Position numbers and translations under genes: made by a program. From a virus, in IMG/VR virus record IMGVR_UViG_3300046748_000311, positions 1-20,109 of that record: DNA of 20,109 bases; one strand, written 5' to 3'. Shown here piece by piece: positions 1-7,192 of the stretch; positions within the stretch are counted from its first letter, which is position 1, and the number at the start of each line of letters is the position of its first letter. The notes under the pieces are model-generated. The model was given only the letters and a program-made list of their open reading frames with translations, did not search any database and had not been told where the DNA came from.

Positions 1-1
1 T

Positions 2-1720
2 GCTGAGTTTGTTGGTAGCAACGCACAGAACATGATGCTATTAGGAGGCACAACAACAGAAGGTGCTAAGGCATTTGGAAGATTAACTAAAAGTTTACCA
101 AGAGAAGAACTTATGGGAATGGGTTTTACTATGGAATCTCTTGCAGAACATACAGCAGGTTACATTGAACTACAAGCAATGCAAGGTAAACTTGCTGGAA
201 GAAGTCAAGCATCATTACGTGCAGGTTCAGAACAATACTTAATGCAGATTGATAGACTTGCTAAAGTAACAGGTAAATCACGTAAAGAAGCAGAAGCATT
301 ATTAAAGAAACAAGCCTCAGAAGCAAACGTTATGGTTATGGCAAGTAGATTGTCAGGAGAAGCATTAACTAACTTTCAAGACGGACTTGCATTTGTTGAT
401 TCAGAATTACCAGGATTTAGTGGTGCTATTAAAGACTTAGCAGACGGTGTTGCACAAACTCCATTAGCACAAAAACTTGCGGCAACTATACCAGGCTTTG
501 CAGAATTACAGAAACAACTTGGTGATGGTGCTATCAGTCAAGAAGAATACATTAAGCAGATGGCAGGCTTTGGTCCAGAGATGGATGCGTTTATTAAAAG
601 CATGGATCCTGCAATGGTACAATCATTGATGGGTAAAGAAGGCTTTGAAGGATTAACCAGTGGCTTGGCTGAATACAAAAAGATGTCAGCAAAATACACT
701 GATGCAGATATTGCGGCAATGAAAGCAGAACAACAAGAAAGAGATAAGACTACTAAAACAACGGCCGCTTTTGAAGTAGCAATGACTGAAATGCGTAACA
801 AGATTAAAACAACTATTCTTGACAGTGGATTGTTTGATATGTTCATGGAAGGTATTGGTACATTTACAGAATGGTTTACTTCCACAGGTAAAGATGGCGT
901 GTCAAAATTAGATGGTTTCTTAGACGGAATCCTAAAGTACGGTGAAGAGATGGCCAAGTTCTTAAAAGATACCTGGGAAGCGGCAGGAGGCGACTTAGGT
1001 AAATTCTTTAGCGAAGTTTGGGATAAAAAATTTAAACCTATGATTAAAAAAGGATTTGATAAAGTTGGAGAAATATTTGGTGCTTGGTTTGGTGCTTTCT
1101 TTAAAGAACATATTGGAACATTAATTGTTGGTGTACTTGGCGGACTTGCAGGACTACTACTTACAGGATTTATAACATCATTATTACCAACAATATTTGG
1201 AATCATACTTGGTCCAATTATTGCACCATTCCTTGCAATTGGAGTGGCACTACTTGCTATATTTGGTTGGGAAAAAATTAAAAGTTGGGTACAACCGATT
1301 CTTGATGTATTCTCTACAATGTTTGAGTTTATTGGGAAAATCTTTACTGGCTTAGTTGATAAACTTAAAAAACTTAATCCGTTTAGTTGGTTTGGTGGAG
1401 ATGACGAAGAAGACGATCCAAATCAAAAGATCGCCGAGAATTTGAAAAAGACAGAAATTGAAGATCCAAAAATCAAAATAGCCAACGCAGGTGTAATGCC
1501 AGACTATGAAATGCCAACAGTTACAACACCAGAAATTGATACAACCAAAATTGTTGCCGACTCTGGAGTCACAAAGAAACTCCAAGAGAGCGAAGCCGCG
1601 GTAAATACAAATAGCACAGATTTAGCAACTGCTACTTTGGTAGAGCAAAATAAAATTTTAAAACAGATTCTCCGTGCAACAAACGGGTTACAGGGGAATA
1701 TGTTGAAAGGAACTGCGTAA
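2..1720 (+). CDS. Putative tail tape-measure-like protein (5' end missing)
   Basis: The frame is open from base 2 with no stop before the first in-window ATG at 32, so the gene starts upstream and only its last 572 or so codons are seen. The N-terminal two thirds are rich in Ala, Lys, Glu and Met and look helical. At about nt 1109-1270 there is a long hydrophobic stretch (Gly/Leu/Ile-rich, beginning HIGTLIVGVLGG) able to form two membrane segments, flanked by Trp/Phe-rich amphipathic helices. An acidic patch follows (GGDDEEDDPN), then a polar tail. Long helical proteins with a central hydrophobic segment are typical of tail tape-measure or DNA-injection proteins, but I see no diagnostic motif. 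It ends 3 bases before the portal gene, so the two are probably co-transcribed. In T4 the tape measure (gene 29) lies elsewhere, so the location is unusual. A membrane-active virion protein is the alternative. Confidence 0.6.
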   Translation, partial: AEFVGSNAQNMMLLGGTTTEGAKAFGRLTKSLPREELMGMGFTMESLAEHTAGYIELQAMQGKLAGRSQASLRAGSEQYLMQIDRLAKVTGKSRKEAEALLKKQASEANVMVMASRLSGEALTNFQDGLAFVDSELPGFSGAIKDLADGVAQTPLAQKLAATIPGFAELQKQLGDGAISQEEYIKQMAGFGPEMDAFIKSMDPAMVQSLMGKEGFEGLTSGLAEYKKMSAKYTDADIAAMKAEQQERDKTTKTTAAFEVAMTEMRNKIKTTILDSGLFDMFMEGIGTFTEWFTSTGKDGVSKLDGFLDGILKYGEEMAKFLKDTWEAAGGDLGKFFSEVWDKKFKPMIKKGFDKVGEIFGAWFGAFFKEHIGTLIVGVLGGLAGLLLTGFITSLLPTIFGIILGPIIAPFLAIGVALLAIFGWEKIKSWVQPILDVFSTMFEFIGKIFTGLVDKLKKLNPFSWFGGDDEEDDPNQKIAENLKKTEIEDPKIKIANAGVMPDYEMPTVTTPEIDTTKIVADSGVTKKLQESEAAVNTNSTDLATATLVEQNKILKQILRATNGLQGNMLKGTA

Positions 1721-1723
1721 CAC

Positions 1724-3487
1724 ATGAGCTGGAAAAGATATTTTACAAATGCGCCTGTAGGTAACAACGACGGTGGTAACATGAGCCCGTTCAGTGGACG
1801 TGGCGGAAACGAACCGGGTCCGGCAAGATCTAATTATTCTTCATATCTACCAGACGTATATGTAGGCTCTCCAAATAGAGTAGAGCGTTATGGTCAATAC
1901 AATACTATGGACAACGACTCAGAAGTAAATGCGGCGTTAGACATTTTAGCAGAATTTTGTTCACAACAAAATGCACGTAACAGAACATCATTTAATTTAC
2001 ATTTTAATAAAACAGCAACAAACAGTGAAGTTAACATTTTAGGACAATACCTAAAGCAATGGTCTAAACTACAAAAGTTTGAAACTAAAATGTTTAAAAT
2101 TGTGCGTAATACATTTAAGTATGGTGACGCATTTTTTGTAAGAGATCCTGAAACTAAAAAATGGTTTTACATTGATCCTGCAAAAGTTGTACGTATTATT
2201 GTAAACGAATCAGAAGGCAAAAAGCCAGAACAATATATTATTAAAGATATTAACTTTAATTTTAGAGATCAAATTATTACTGATCCGCATATTACAAGCG
2301 GAAATATTACAGGCGGTGGAACATCGTCAGGTTCACAAGGTTATCAATCAGGTGGCGCACAAGGTGCAGTTGGTAACACAGGAACATCACAATCAGGTTC
2401 AAGATTTAATGTAAACAATAGAGAAGTTGCTATTAATGCAGAACATGTTGTACATTTAAGTTTAAGTGAAGGATTAGACAACAACTATCCATTTGGTAAT
2501 AGTTTGTTAGAAAGTATATTTAAAGTATACAAGCAAAAAGAATTATTAGAAGACGCAATTATTATTTACAGAACGCAAAGAGCACCTGAACGTAGAGTGT
2601 TTTACATTGACGTAGGTAATATGCCATCACACCTTGCAATGCAATTTGTTGAGCGTGTAAAAACAGAAATACACCAAAGACGTATTCCAAGTGCAACAGG
2701 TGGATCAACAAGCGTTATTGATAGTGCATACAATCCATTATCAACAAATGAAGATTACTTCTTTCCGCAAACAGCAGAAGGACGTGGATCTAAAGTTGAA
2801 ACATTACCAGGCGGTACTAACTTAGGTGAGATTGACGACTTAAAATACTTTACTAATAAACTTATTAGAGGTTTACGTATTCCAAGTAGTTACTTGCCAA
2901 CAGCGGCACAAGATGATGCACAAACACAAAGCAACGATGGTAGAGTAGGTACTGCATACATACAAGAACTACGCTTTAACAAGTACTGTGAACGTTTACA
3001 AGCACTTGTAACAGAAGAATTTAATCAAGAGTTTAAACGTTACCTATTAGAAAAAGGTATGAATCTTGATGTTTCAATGTTTGATTTAAAACTTGAACCA
3101 CCAATGAACTTTGCAAGTTACAGACAATCAGAACTTGACAATGTAAGAATTCCAACGTTTACACAAATTATGGCTGTGCCATTTATTAGTAACAGATATG
3201 CAATGAAACGTTTCTTAGGATTAAGTGAAGAAGATATGGCTGAGAATGAACGTTATTGGAAAGAAGAGAATGATGAAAATATTACTCCACCACCAACAGA
3301 CGCCGCAGGTGAAATGCGTGGCGTAGGTATTAGTGGCGCGGCAATGGATGCAGACATAGGCGGAGCAGAAGACATTGATCCTAATGCAGAGCCTGATCCA
3401 GTTGCAGGAGGAGAAGCGACAGCACCTGACACAACAACAGGCGGTGGCGCAGGCGGAGCACCTGCTCCTGAAGTACCACCAGCATAA
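1724..3487 (+). CDS. 20: Portal vertex protein (T4 gp20-like)
   Basis: This 587-residue protein matches the T4 gp20 family. It forms the dodecameric ring at one capsid vertex, nucleates prohead assembly, and is the channel for DNA packaging. Family-like stretches are MDNDSEVNAALDILAEF near the N-terminus, KIVRNTFKYGDAFFVRDPET at about residues 125-144, RTQRAPERRVFYIDVGNMP in the middle, and SSYLPTAAQDDAQTQSNDGR at about 388-407. Two low-complexity parts stand out: a Gly/Ser/Gln-rich insert at about 190-226, and a Pro/Ala/Gly/Asp-rich tail over roughly the last 70 residues, which are probably disordered. The length is close to that of cyanophage and T4 portals (roughly 520-590). It starts 3 bases after the previous stop. 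A purine-rich AAGGAA lies about 14 bases upstream of the ATG, so initiation may partly depend on coupling. Confidence 0.96.
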   Translation: MSWKRYFTNAPVGNNDGGNMSPFSGRGGNEPGPARSNYSSYLPDVYVGSPNRVERYGQYNTMDNDSEVNAALDILAEFCSQQNARNRTSFNLHFNKTATNSEVNILGQYLKQWSKLQKFETKMFKIVRNTFKYGDAFFVRDPETKKWFYIDPAKVVRIIVNESEGKKPEQYIIKDINFNFRDQIITDPHITSGNITGGGTSSGSQGYQSGGAQGAVGNTGTSQSGSRFNVNNREVAINAEHVVHLSLSEGLDNNYPFGNSLLESIFKVYKQKELLEDAIIIYRTQRAPERRVFYIDVGNMPSHLAMQFVERVKTEIHQRRIPSATGGSTSVIDSAYNPLSTNEDYFFPQTAEGRGSKVETLPGGTNLGEIDDLKYFTNKLIRGLRIPSSYLPTAAQDDAQTQSNDGRVGTAYIQELRFNKYCERLQALVTEEFNQEFKRYLLEKGMNLDVSMFDLKLEPPMNFASYRQSELDNVRIPTFTQIMAVPFISNRYAMKRFLGLSEEDMAENERYWKEENDENITPPPTDAAGEMRGVGISGAAMDADIGGAEDIDPNAEPDPVAGGEATAPDTTTGGGAGGAPAPEVPPA

Positions 3488-3489
3488 GG

Positions 3490-3497
3490 AATAAATA
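3490..3497 (+). promoter_or_regulatory. T4-like late promoter motif AATAAATA
   Basis: AATAAATA lies just after the portal stop codon and differs from the T4 late consensus TATAAATA at one base. It ends 5 bases before the ATG at 3503. In T4 this motif occupies the -10 region, so transcription should begin at or next to that ATG. An AAGGA at 3486-3490 lies 12 bases from the ATG and would be usable only on read-through transcripts. The same motif recurs five more times in gene gaps in this window. Confidence 0.65.
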
Positions 3498-3502
3498 GTT
3501 AC

Positions 3503-3742
3503 ATGATACTAAGAGAATTATTTTATTTTGACAAAGAAACACTTGAACCAACAGAAGACAAGTCATATGATTCTGCTGACGATGAAGGTGTTGTATCAAG
3601 AGACGACACAAGAAAAACAAGACTAAGCCTACGTCAAATCAACAAAGCACGTAGAGCTGGCGAATTTCATAACGAAGAACAACAGAAAGAGTTACATTTT
3701 GTAAGACAGATGTACGGATTGGCATCACAACCTGAAGCATAG
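3503..3742 (+). CDS. Small charged protein between portal and prohead core genes
   Basis: This 79-residue protein has an acidic N-terminal half (FDKETLEPTEDKSYDSADDE) and a basic second half containing DTRKTRLSLRQINKARRAGE. That part looks like an amphipathic helix of a kind seen in small proteins next to gene 20 in marine T4-like phages. I cannot assign a function from sequence. Its position between gp20 and the gp67-like gene fits a minor prohead-core or head protein, which is inference. The start is set by a late-promoter motif ending 5 bases upstream, with no Shine-Dalgarno at normal spacing. It is followed 8 bases later by the next gene, which has its own AGGAG. Confidence 0.85.
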   Translation: MILRELFYFDKETLEPTEDKSYDSADDEGVVSRDDTRKTRLSLRQINKARRAGEFHNEEQQKELHFVRQMYGLASQPEA

Positions 3743-3750
3743 GAGATGAT

Positions 3751-4347
3751 ATGTCAACAGCATTCGTTGTTGGTAACGGCACAAGTCGCAAACCCATAAG
3801 TTTAGAAGCATTAAAACAGTACGGTCCTATCTATGCCTGTAACGCAGTTTATAGAGACTTTAGGCCAGACTATCTTGTAGCAGTAGATGCCAAGATGGTG
3901 CTTGAAATTTGCAAAACAGGCTGGCAAAAGCACAACAAAGTATACACTAATCACAATAAACAGTTAAACGACATACAAGGACTCAACATTTTAAACCCCA
4001 GTAAAGGCTGGAGTAGTGGTCCTACAGCATTAGATCTTGCTTCAGACCACGGACACGATCCTATATATTTGTTAGGATTTGACTTTAAAGGCACTACAGG
4101 CACCGGAAAAGGCGATGATAAGGTAAACAACTTATACGCTGGTACATTTAATTACAAGCGAGAAAACGACCCTGCAACATATTTTGGTAACTGGGAGCGT
4201 CAAGTAGGCATAATATGCCAAAGAAATCATAGAAAGAGATATATAAGAGTAGTAGCAGAAGGAGATAAATTCCTACCAGGAAGTCTAAAAAACTTTACAA
4301 ATTTATCCCATGTAAATATCGAAGAATTTCAGAAAATCTTCGGTTAA
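3751..4347 (+). CDS. Hypothetical protein with DUF115/GT42-like nucleotide-sugar-binding signature
   Basis: The protein has 198 residues. Visible motifs are an N-terminal beta strand and glycine loop FVVGNGTSR (residues 5-13), YACNAVYRDF (28-37), DYLVAVD (40-46), KGWSSGPTALDLAS (85-98) and PIYLLGFDF (104-112). The order GNG(P/T)S, then CN, then S-S-G followed by a helix, then YL-G-DF resembles the Rossmann-like fold of GT42 sialyltransferases and of DUF115/motility-accessory-factor proteins, as I recall these families. Such enzymes transfer nucleotide-activated sugars, but no activity can be proved here and the active-site base is not evident. A good AGGAG precedes the ATG by 6 bases. It sits inside the capsid operon between portal and core genes, so it could modify a virion protein or have become structural. 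The CDS is certain; the function is tentative. Confidence 0.8.
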   Translation: MSTAFVVGNGTSRKPISLEALKQYGPIYACNAVYRDFRPDYLVAVDAKMVLEICKTGWQKHNKVYTNHNKQLNDIQGLNILNPSKGWSSGPTALDLASDHGHDPIYLLGFDFKGTTGTGKGDDKVNNLYAGTFNYKRENDPATYFGNWERQVGIICQRNHRKRYIRVVAEGDKFLPGSLKNFTNLSHVNIEEFQKIFG

Positions 4348-4461
4348 TTTCATTAAGGTTTCAAAATCCTGCGTTTTGAGCCTATATTCCACGTATTTTC
4401 CCTATTATATGTAAATATTATTGACAGCCTTACCAAACGTAAACTTATAGGAGGTACTACA
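4348..4461 (+). promoter_or_regulatory. Intergenic leader with possible hairpin and weak late-like motif
   Basis: This is the longest gap inside the capsid block. TCAAAA (4361-4366) can pair with TTTTGA (4374-4379), and GG (4357-4358) with CC (4381-4382), giving a modest hairpin without a T-run, so it is not a good terminator. TGTAAATA (4410-4417) differs from the late consensus at one base and would give a leader of roughly 40 bases. TTGACA at 4421-4426 is a perfect -35 hexamer but has no good -10 at proper spacing. A strong TAGGAGG Shine-Dalgarno at 4448-4454 precedes the next ATG. An extra promoter for the acidic core protein is plausible but unproven. Confidence 0.3.
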
Positions 4462-5433
4462 ATGGCAGACCGTAACAAATTCGAGCAAATGCTTGAAAAA
4501 TTAGTTAACGAAGATAAGAAAGGTGCAGAAGAACTGTTCCATGAAATCGTCGTTGAAAAATCAAGAACAATTTATGAAAATTTATTAGAAGATGAGTTAG
4601 CAGACGAGTCTAAAGACGAAGACACTAACGAAGCAACTGACGAAGAAGTTGATGAATCTTCAAAAGACGAAGAAGTTGACGAAGCAAAAGACGAAGATGA
4701 AAAAACAGATGAGTCTAAAGATGAAAACGTTGACGAAGCAAAAGACGAAGACGAAAAAACTGATGAGTCTAAGGACGAAGAAGTTGACGAAAACTTTGCA
4801 GAAATTACACCAGAAGCAGATGATGACATGGGCGGCGATCCAGCAGACGACATGATGGCTGATATCGAAGCAGATGCAGATGGCGAAGAAGGTGACGACG
4901 ACAAGGGCGACGAAGATATGGAAGACCGTGTTGTTGATTTAGAAGATGCACTTGACGACCTTAAAGCAGAATTTGAAAAAATGATGGGCGATAAGGAAGA
5001 AGGTGACGATGATGATTCTGAGGAAGCACCAATGGACGACATGGGTGACGACGAAGAAGAAAAGGAAGATGAAGCAATATCTTCCGATCTTAGCGTAGAA
5101 GATGAAGTACCAGCATTTGAAGGTACTAAATCACAAACTGAGCAAATGAGAGAGTATGTTGAAAAAGTTGCTGAGCCAAAAGGCGAAGATAACAAAGCAA
5201 AATCTCCAGTTGCTGGTAAAAATGATATGGGCGGTTCAGCGGCTAATATCGCAAAAGGATCTGCAGAAGAAAAAGGTGGTACTGTAAGTGCTCCTAAAAC
5301 TGAAGATCATGGTAATGTAAACGTACCAGGCGGTAAAGCATCTAAGTCTATGTCAAACGCTAAAGGCCACGGCGCTGAGAAAAAAGGCGCAGGCGAAGCA
5401 GGAGCAGATAGCAATAGTGTTATCGGTTCTTAA
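4462..5433 (+). CDS. 67: Acidic prohead core protein (gp67-like, enlarged)
   Basis: The protein has 323 residues. The first 46 look helical (KKGAEELFHEIVVEKSRTIY at 19-38). They are followed by an extremely Asp/Glu-rich region at about 43-220 that includes two exact-length 18-residue repeats (VDEAKDEDEKTDESKDE core). A predicted coiled coil near 155-178 (MEDRVVDLEDALDDLKAEFE) comes next, and then a Gly/Ala/Ser/Lys-rich tail. T4 gp67 is a core protein of about 80 residues with a helical start and an acidic tail, encoded between 20 and 21; this gene has the same place and architecture but is about four times longer. The likely role is prohead scaffold core, partly digested by gp21. The start has a strong AGGAGG. 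Confidence in coding is near certain; homology to gp67 rests on layout and N-terminal pattern. Confidence 0.75.
   Translation: MADRNKFEQMLEKLVNEDKKGAEELFHEIVVEKSRTIYENLLEDELADESKDEDTNEATDEEVDESSKDEEVDEAKDEDEKTDESKDENVDEAKDEDEKTDESKDEEVDENFAEITPEADDDMGGDPADDMMADIEADADGEEGDDDKGDEDMEDRVVDLEDALDDLKAEFEKMMGDKEEGDDDDSEEAPMDDMGDDEEEKEDEAISSDLSVEDEVPAFEGTKSQTEQMREYVEKVAEPKGEDNKAKSPVAGKNDMGGSAANIAKGSAEEKGGTVSAPKTEDHGNVNVPGGKASKSMSNAKGHGAEKKGAGEAGADSNSVIGS
4675..4791 (+). repeat. 54-bp tandem repeat in the acidic core gene
   Basis: Two adjacent in-frame 54-bp units begin with GTTGACGAAGCAAAAGACGA at 4675 and 4729, and a third partial unit (GTTGACGAA) starts at 4783. Each encodes 18 residues. The two copies differ at a few bases, mostly silent. 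A degenerate earlier unit (GAAGTTGATGAATCTTC) is visible from about 4645. In-frame duplication has lengthened the acidic region. Confidence 0.9.
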
Positions 5434-5450
5434 TTGTTAGGGAATAGTTG

Positions 5451-6068
5451 ATGAACTTATTACGTGAGAACTTGACATTCGACCAGGCTCAGATTGTTCT
5501 GGAATCTACTGAGGACGGCAAAGACCTTCATTTAAAAGGTATTTGTATACAGGGTGGCGTTCGCAATGCGAACCAACGTATATACCCCGTAAGTGAAATT
5601 AGTAGGGCTGTCAACACTCTTAACGATCAGATTCAAGGAGGATATTCAGTTCTTGGTGAAGTTGATCATCCAGAAGGCCTTAACATTAACCTTGACCGTT
5701 GTTCGCACATGATTAAAGAAATGTGGATGGATGGACCAAACGGTTATGGAAAGTTAAAAGTATTACCTACGCCGATGGGACAACTTGTTAAAACAATGCT
5801 GGAAAGCGGAGTTAAACTTGGTGTTTCATCGCGTGGTTCAGGTAACGTAAATGAAGACAGTAACGTAAGCGACTTTGAAATTATCACAGTTGATATAGTT
5901 GCTCAACCATCGGCTCCAGGAGCATATCCAACTCCAATATACGAGCACTTGATGAATACCACAGGTGGGTATAAGGCATTTAATATGGCTCGCGAAGTAA
6001 AAGAAGACACAAAGGCACAGAAGTATTTGAAAGAATCTTTGGTTAACATTATCCAAGGTTTAAAATAA
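5451..6068 (+). CDS. 21: Prohead core protein protease (T4 gp21-like)
   Basis: This 205-residue serine protease of the herpesvirus/HK97-type prohead protease group (MEROPS S77/U9, T4 gp21) removes the scaffold and trims head proteins before DNA packaging. Visible signatures are NANQRIYP (39-46), GEVDHPEG with probable catalytic His73, GVSSRGSG with probable catalytic Ser126 or Ser127, and TVDIVAQPSAPGAYP, in which Asp148 is conserved. The size is close to T4 gp21 (about 212). The frame also allows a TTG at 5448, but the ATG at 5451 is the natural start, with a weak TTAGGGA upstream. It lies between the gp67-like and gp22 genes, as in T4. Substrates in this window probably include gp22, gp67-like and gp23. 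Confidence 0.95.
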   Translation: MNLLRENLTFDQAQIVLESTEDGKDLHLKGICIQGGVRNANQRIYPVSEISRAVNTLNDQIQGGYSVLGEVDHPEGLNINLDRCSHMIKEMWMDGPNGYGKLKVLPTPMGQLVKTMLESGVKLGVSSRGSGNVNEDSNVSDFEIITVDIVAQPSAPGAYPTPIYEHLMNTTGGYKAFNMAREVKEDTKAQKYLKESLVNIIQGLK

Positions 6069-6078
6069 GGAGAACATG

Positions 6079-7182
6079 ATGTTGGAAGCACTGAAATCAC
6101 TTTTTGAGAATAACGTAATTTCGGAAGACATCAAAGCATCTATTGAAGAAGCATGGGCGGCTAAGATTACAGAGAACCGTCAGGAAGTAACCGCAGAACT
6201 TCGCGAAGAATTTGCTCAAAAATATGACCACGATAAGTCAGTAATGGCTGAAGCAGTGGAAAAAATGGTTGAGGATAGACTTGGTGCAGAGATTACGGAA
6301 TTTGCTGATGACCGCACAAAACTTGCTGAAGCAAGAGCAAAGTACCATGTAGCAATGCGTGAAAACGCAGACCTACTTAAAAACTTTGTTGTTGCACAAT
6401 TAGGCAAGGAAGTTTCAGAGTTACACGAAGACCAAAAAGCAATGTCAACTAAATTTGGCAAACTTGAGGAATTTGTGGTAGAGGCTTTGGCTAAAGAAAT
6501 TGCAGAGTTCCACGAAGACAAAAAGGATCTTGCAGAAACTAAAGTTCGACTAATTAGAGAGGCTAAGAAGCATCTTGATACTGTAAAAGAAAAATTCGTT
6601 AAAAACGGAGCGAAAGTTGTTGAAAACACAGTTGCAAAAACTCTTACAAAAGAGATTGGGCAACTTAAAGAAGACATCGACTCAGCACGTAAAAACGATT
6701 TTGGTAGAAAACTGTTTGAAACATTCCAAGAAGAGTACACTAATTCTTACTTGAATGAGAAATCAGAAACTGCTAAACTTTTAAAAGTTGTAGAGGTGAA
6801 AGACAAGCAATTAGCAGAAGCGAAAGCAACTGTTGAGAAAACAACTAAATTAGTTGAGTCTAAGGATCTTGAGTTCAAAAAAGCACAAGATACTGCAAAA
6901 AGAAAAGAAGTAATTTCCGAGTTAACTGCTCCATTGAGCAAGGAACAGAAAGAAATTATGTCAGACTTACTGGAGTCTGTACAAACTGCTAATATCCAAA
7001 AACAGTTTGACAAGTACTTACCGTCCGTTATTGATGGTAACACTCCAGAGAAGAAGAAGGCGACACTTACCGAGGCAAAAGAAGTAACAGGCAATAAAGA
7101 AGAATCTAACGTTAGAAATGGCGCAAGTAATTCTGCAACAGATAATGTCGTAGATATTAGAAGACTTGCAGGATTAAAATAA
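6079..7182 (+). CDS. 22: Prohead scaffolding core protein (T4 gp22-like)
   Basis: This protein of about 367 residues is almost entirely charged and helical, with long coiled-coil runs (for example ADDRTKLAEARAKYHVAMRE and VEVKDKQLAEAKATVEKTTK), as expected for the major core scaffold around which gp23 assembles. The C-terminus is less charged and ends NVVDIRRLAGLK. Many Leu/Ile-X-Glu triplets (LAE, IAE) could be gp21 cleavage sites. Position between gp21 and gp23 makes the assignment firm although sequence identity to T4 is probably low. Two ATGs are adjacent (6076, 6079). I chose 6079 because it leaves 6 bases after GGAG, the same spacing as gp23; starting at 6076 adds one Met. Confidence 0.92.
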   Translation: MLEALKSLFENNVISEDIKASIEEAWAAKITENRQEVTAELREEFAQKYDHDKSVMAEAVEKMVEDRLGAEITEFADDRTKLAEARAKYHVAMRENADLLKNFVVAQLGKEVSELHEDQKAMSTKFGKLEEFVVEALAKEIAEFHEDKKDLAETKVRLIREAKKHLDTVKEKFVKNGAKVVENTVAKTLTKEIGQLKEDIDSARKNDFGRKLFETFQEEYTNSYLNEKSETAKLLKVVEVKDKQLAEAKATVEKTTKLVESKDLEFKKAQDTAKRKEVISELTAPLSKEQKEIMSDLLESVQTANIQKQFDKYLPSVIDGNTPEKKKATLTEAKEVTGNKEESNVRNGASNSATDNVVDIRRLAGLK

Positions 7183-7192
7183 GGAGAAATCA

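Noticed and set aside
538-1206. Minus-strand frame of 222 codons inside the tape-measure-like gene
   Set aside because: The + strand frame is longer, has normal phage codon use and continues the operon. The minus frame is low-complexity Ser/Pro/Ile and has no promoter or ribosome site.
4421-4450. Consensus -35 TTGACA as a strong sigma70 promoter for the acidic core gene
   Set aside because: The only -10 candidates (TTATAG, TATAGG) are poor, spaced 18-19 bases, and overlap the ribosome site.
4675-4791. Regular repeats that might suggest a CRISPR array
   Set aside because: The 54-bp units are directly adjacent, in frame and coding, with no spacers.
4572-5195. Long Ser-rich open frame on the minus strand (207 codons)
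   Set aside because: It is the mirror image of the GA-rich acidic repeats in the gp67-like gene (GAx codons read as TCx); it has no ribosome site and overlaps a certain gene completely.
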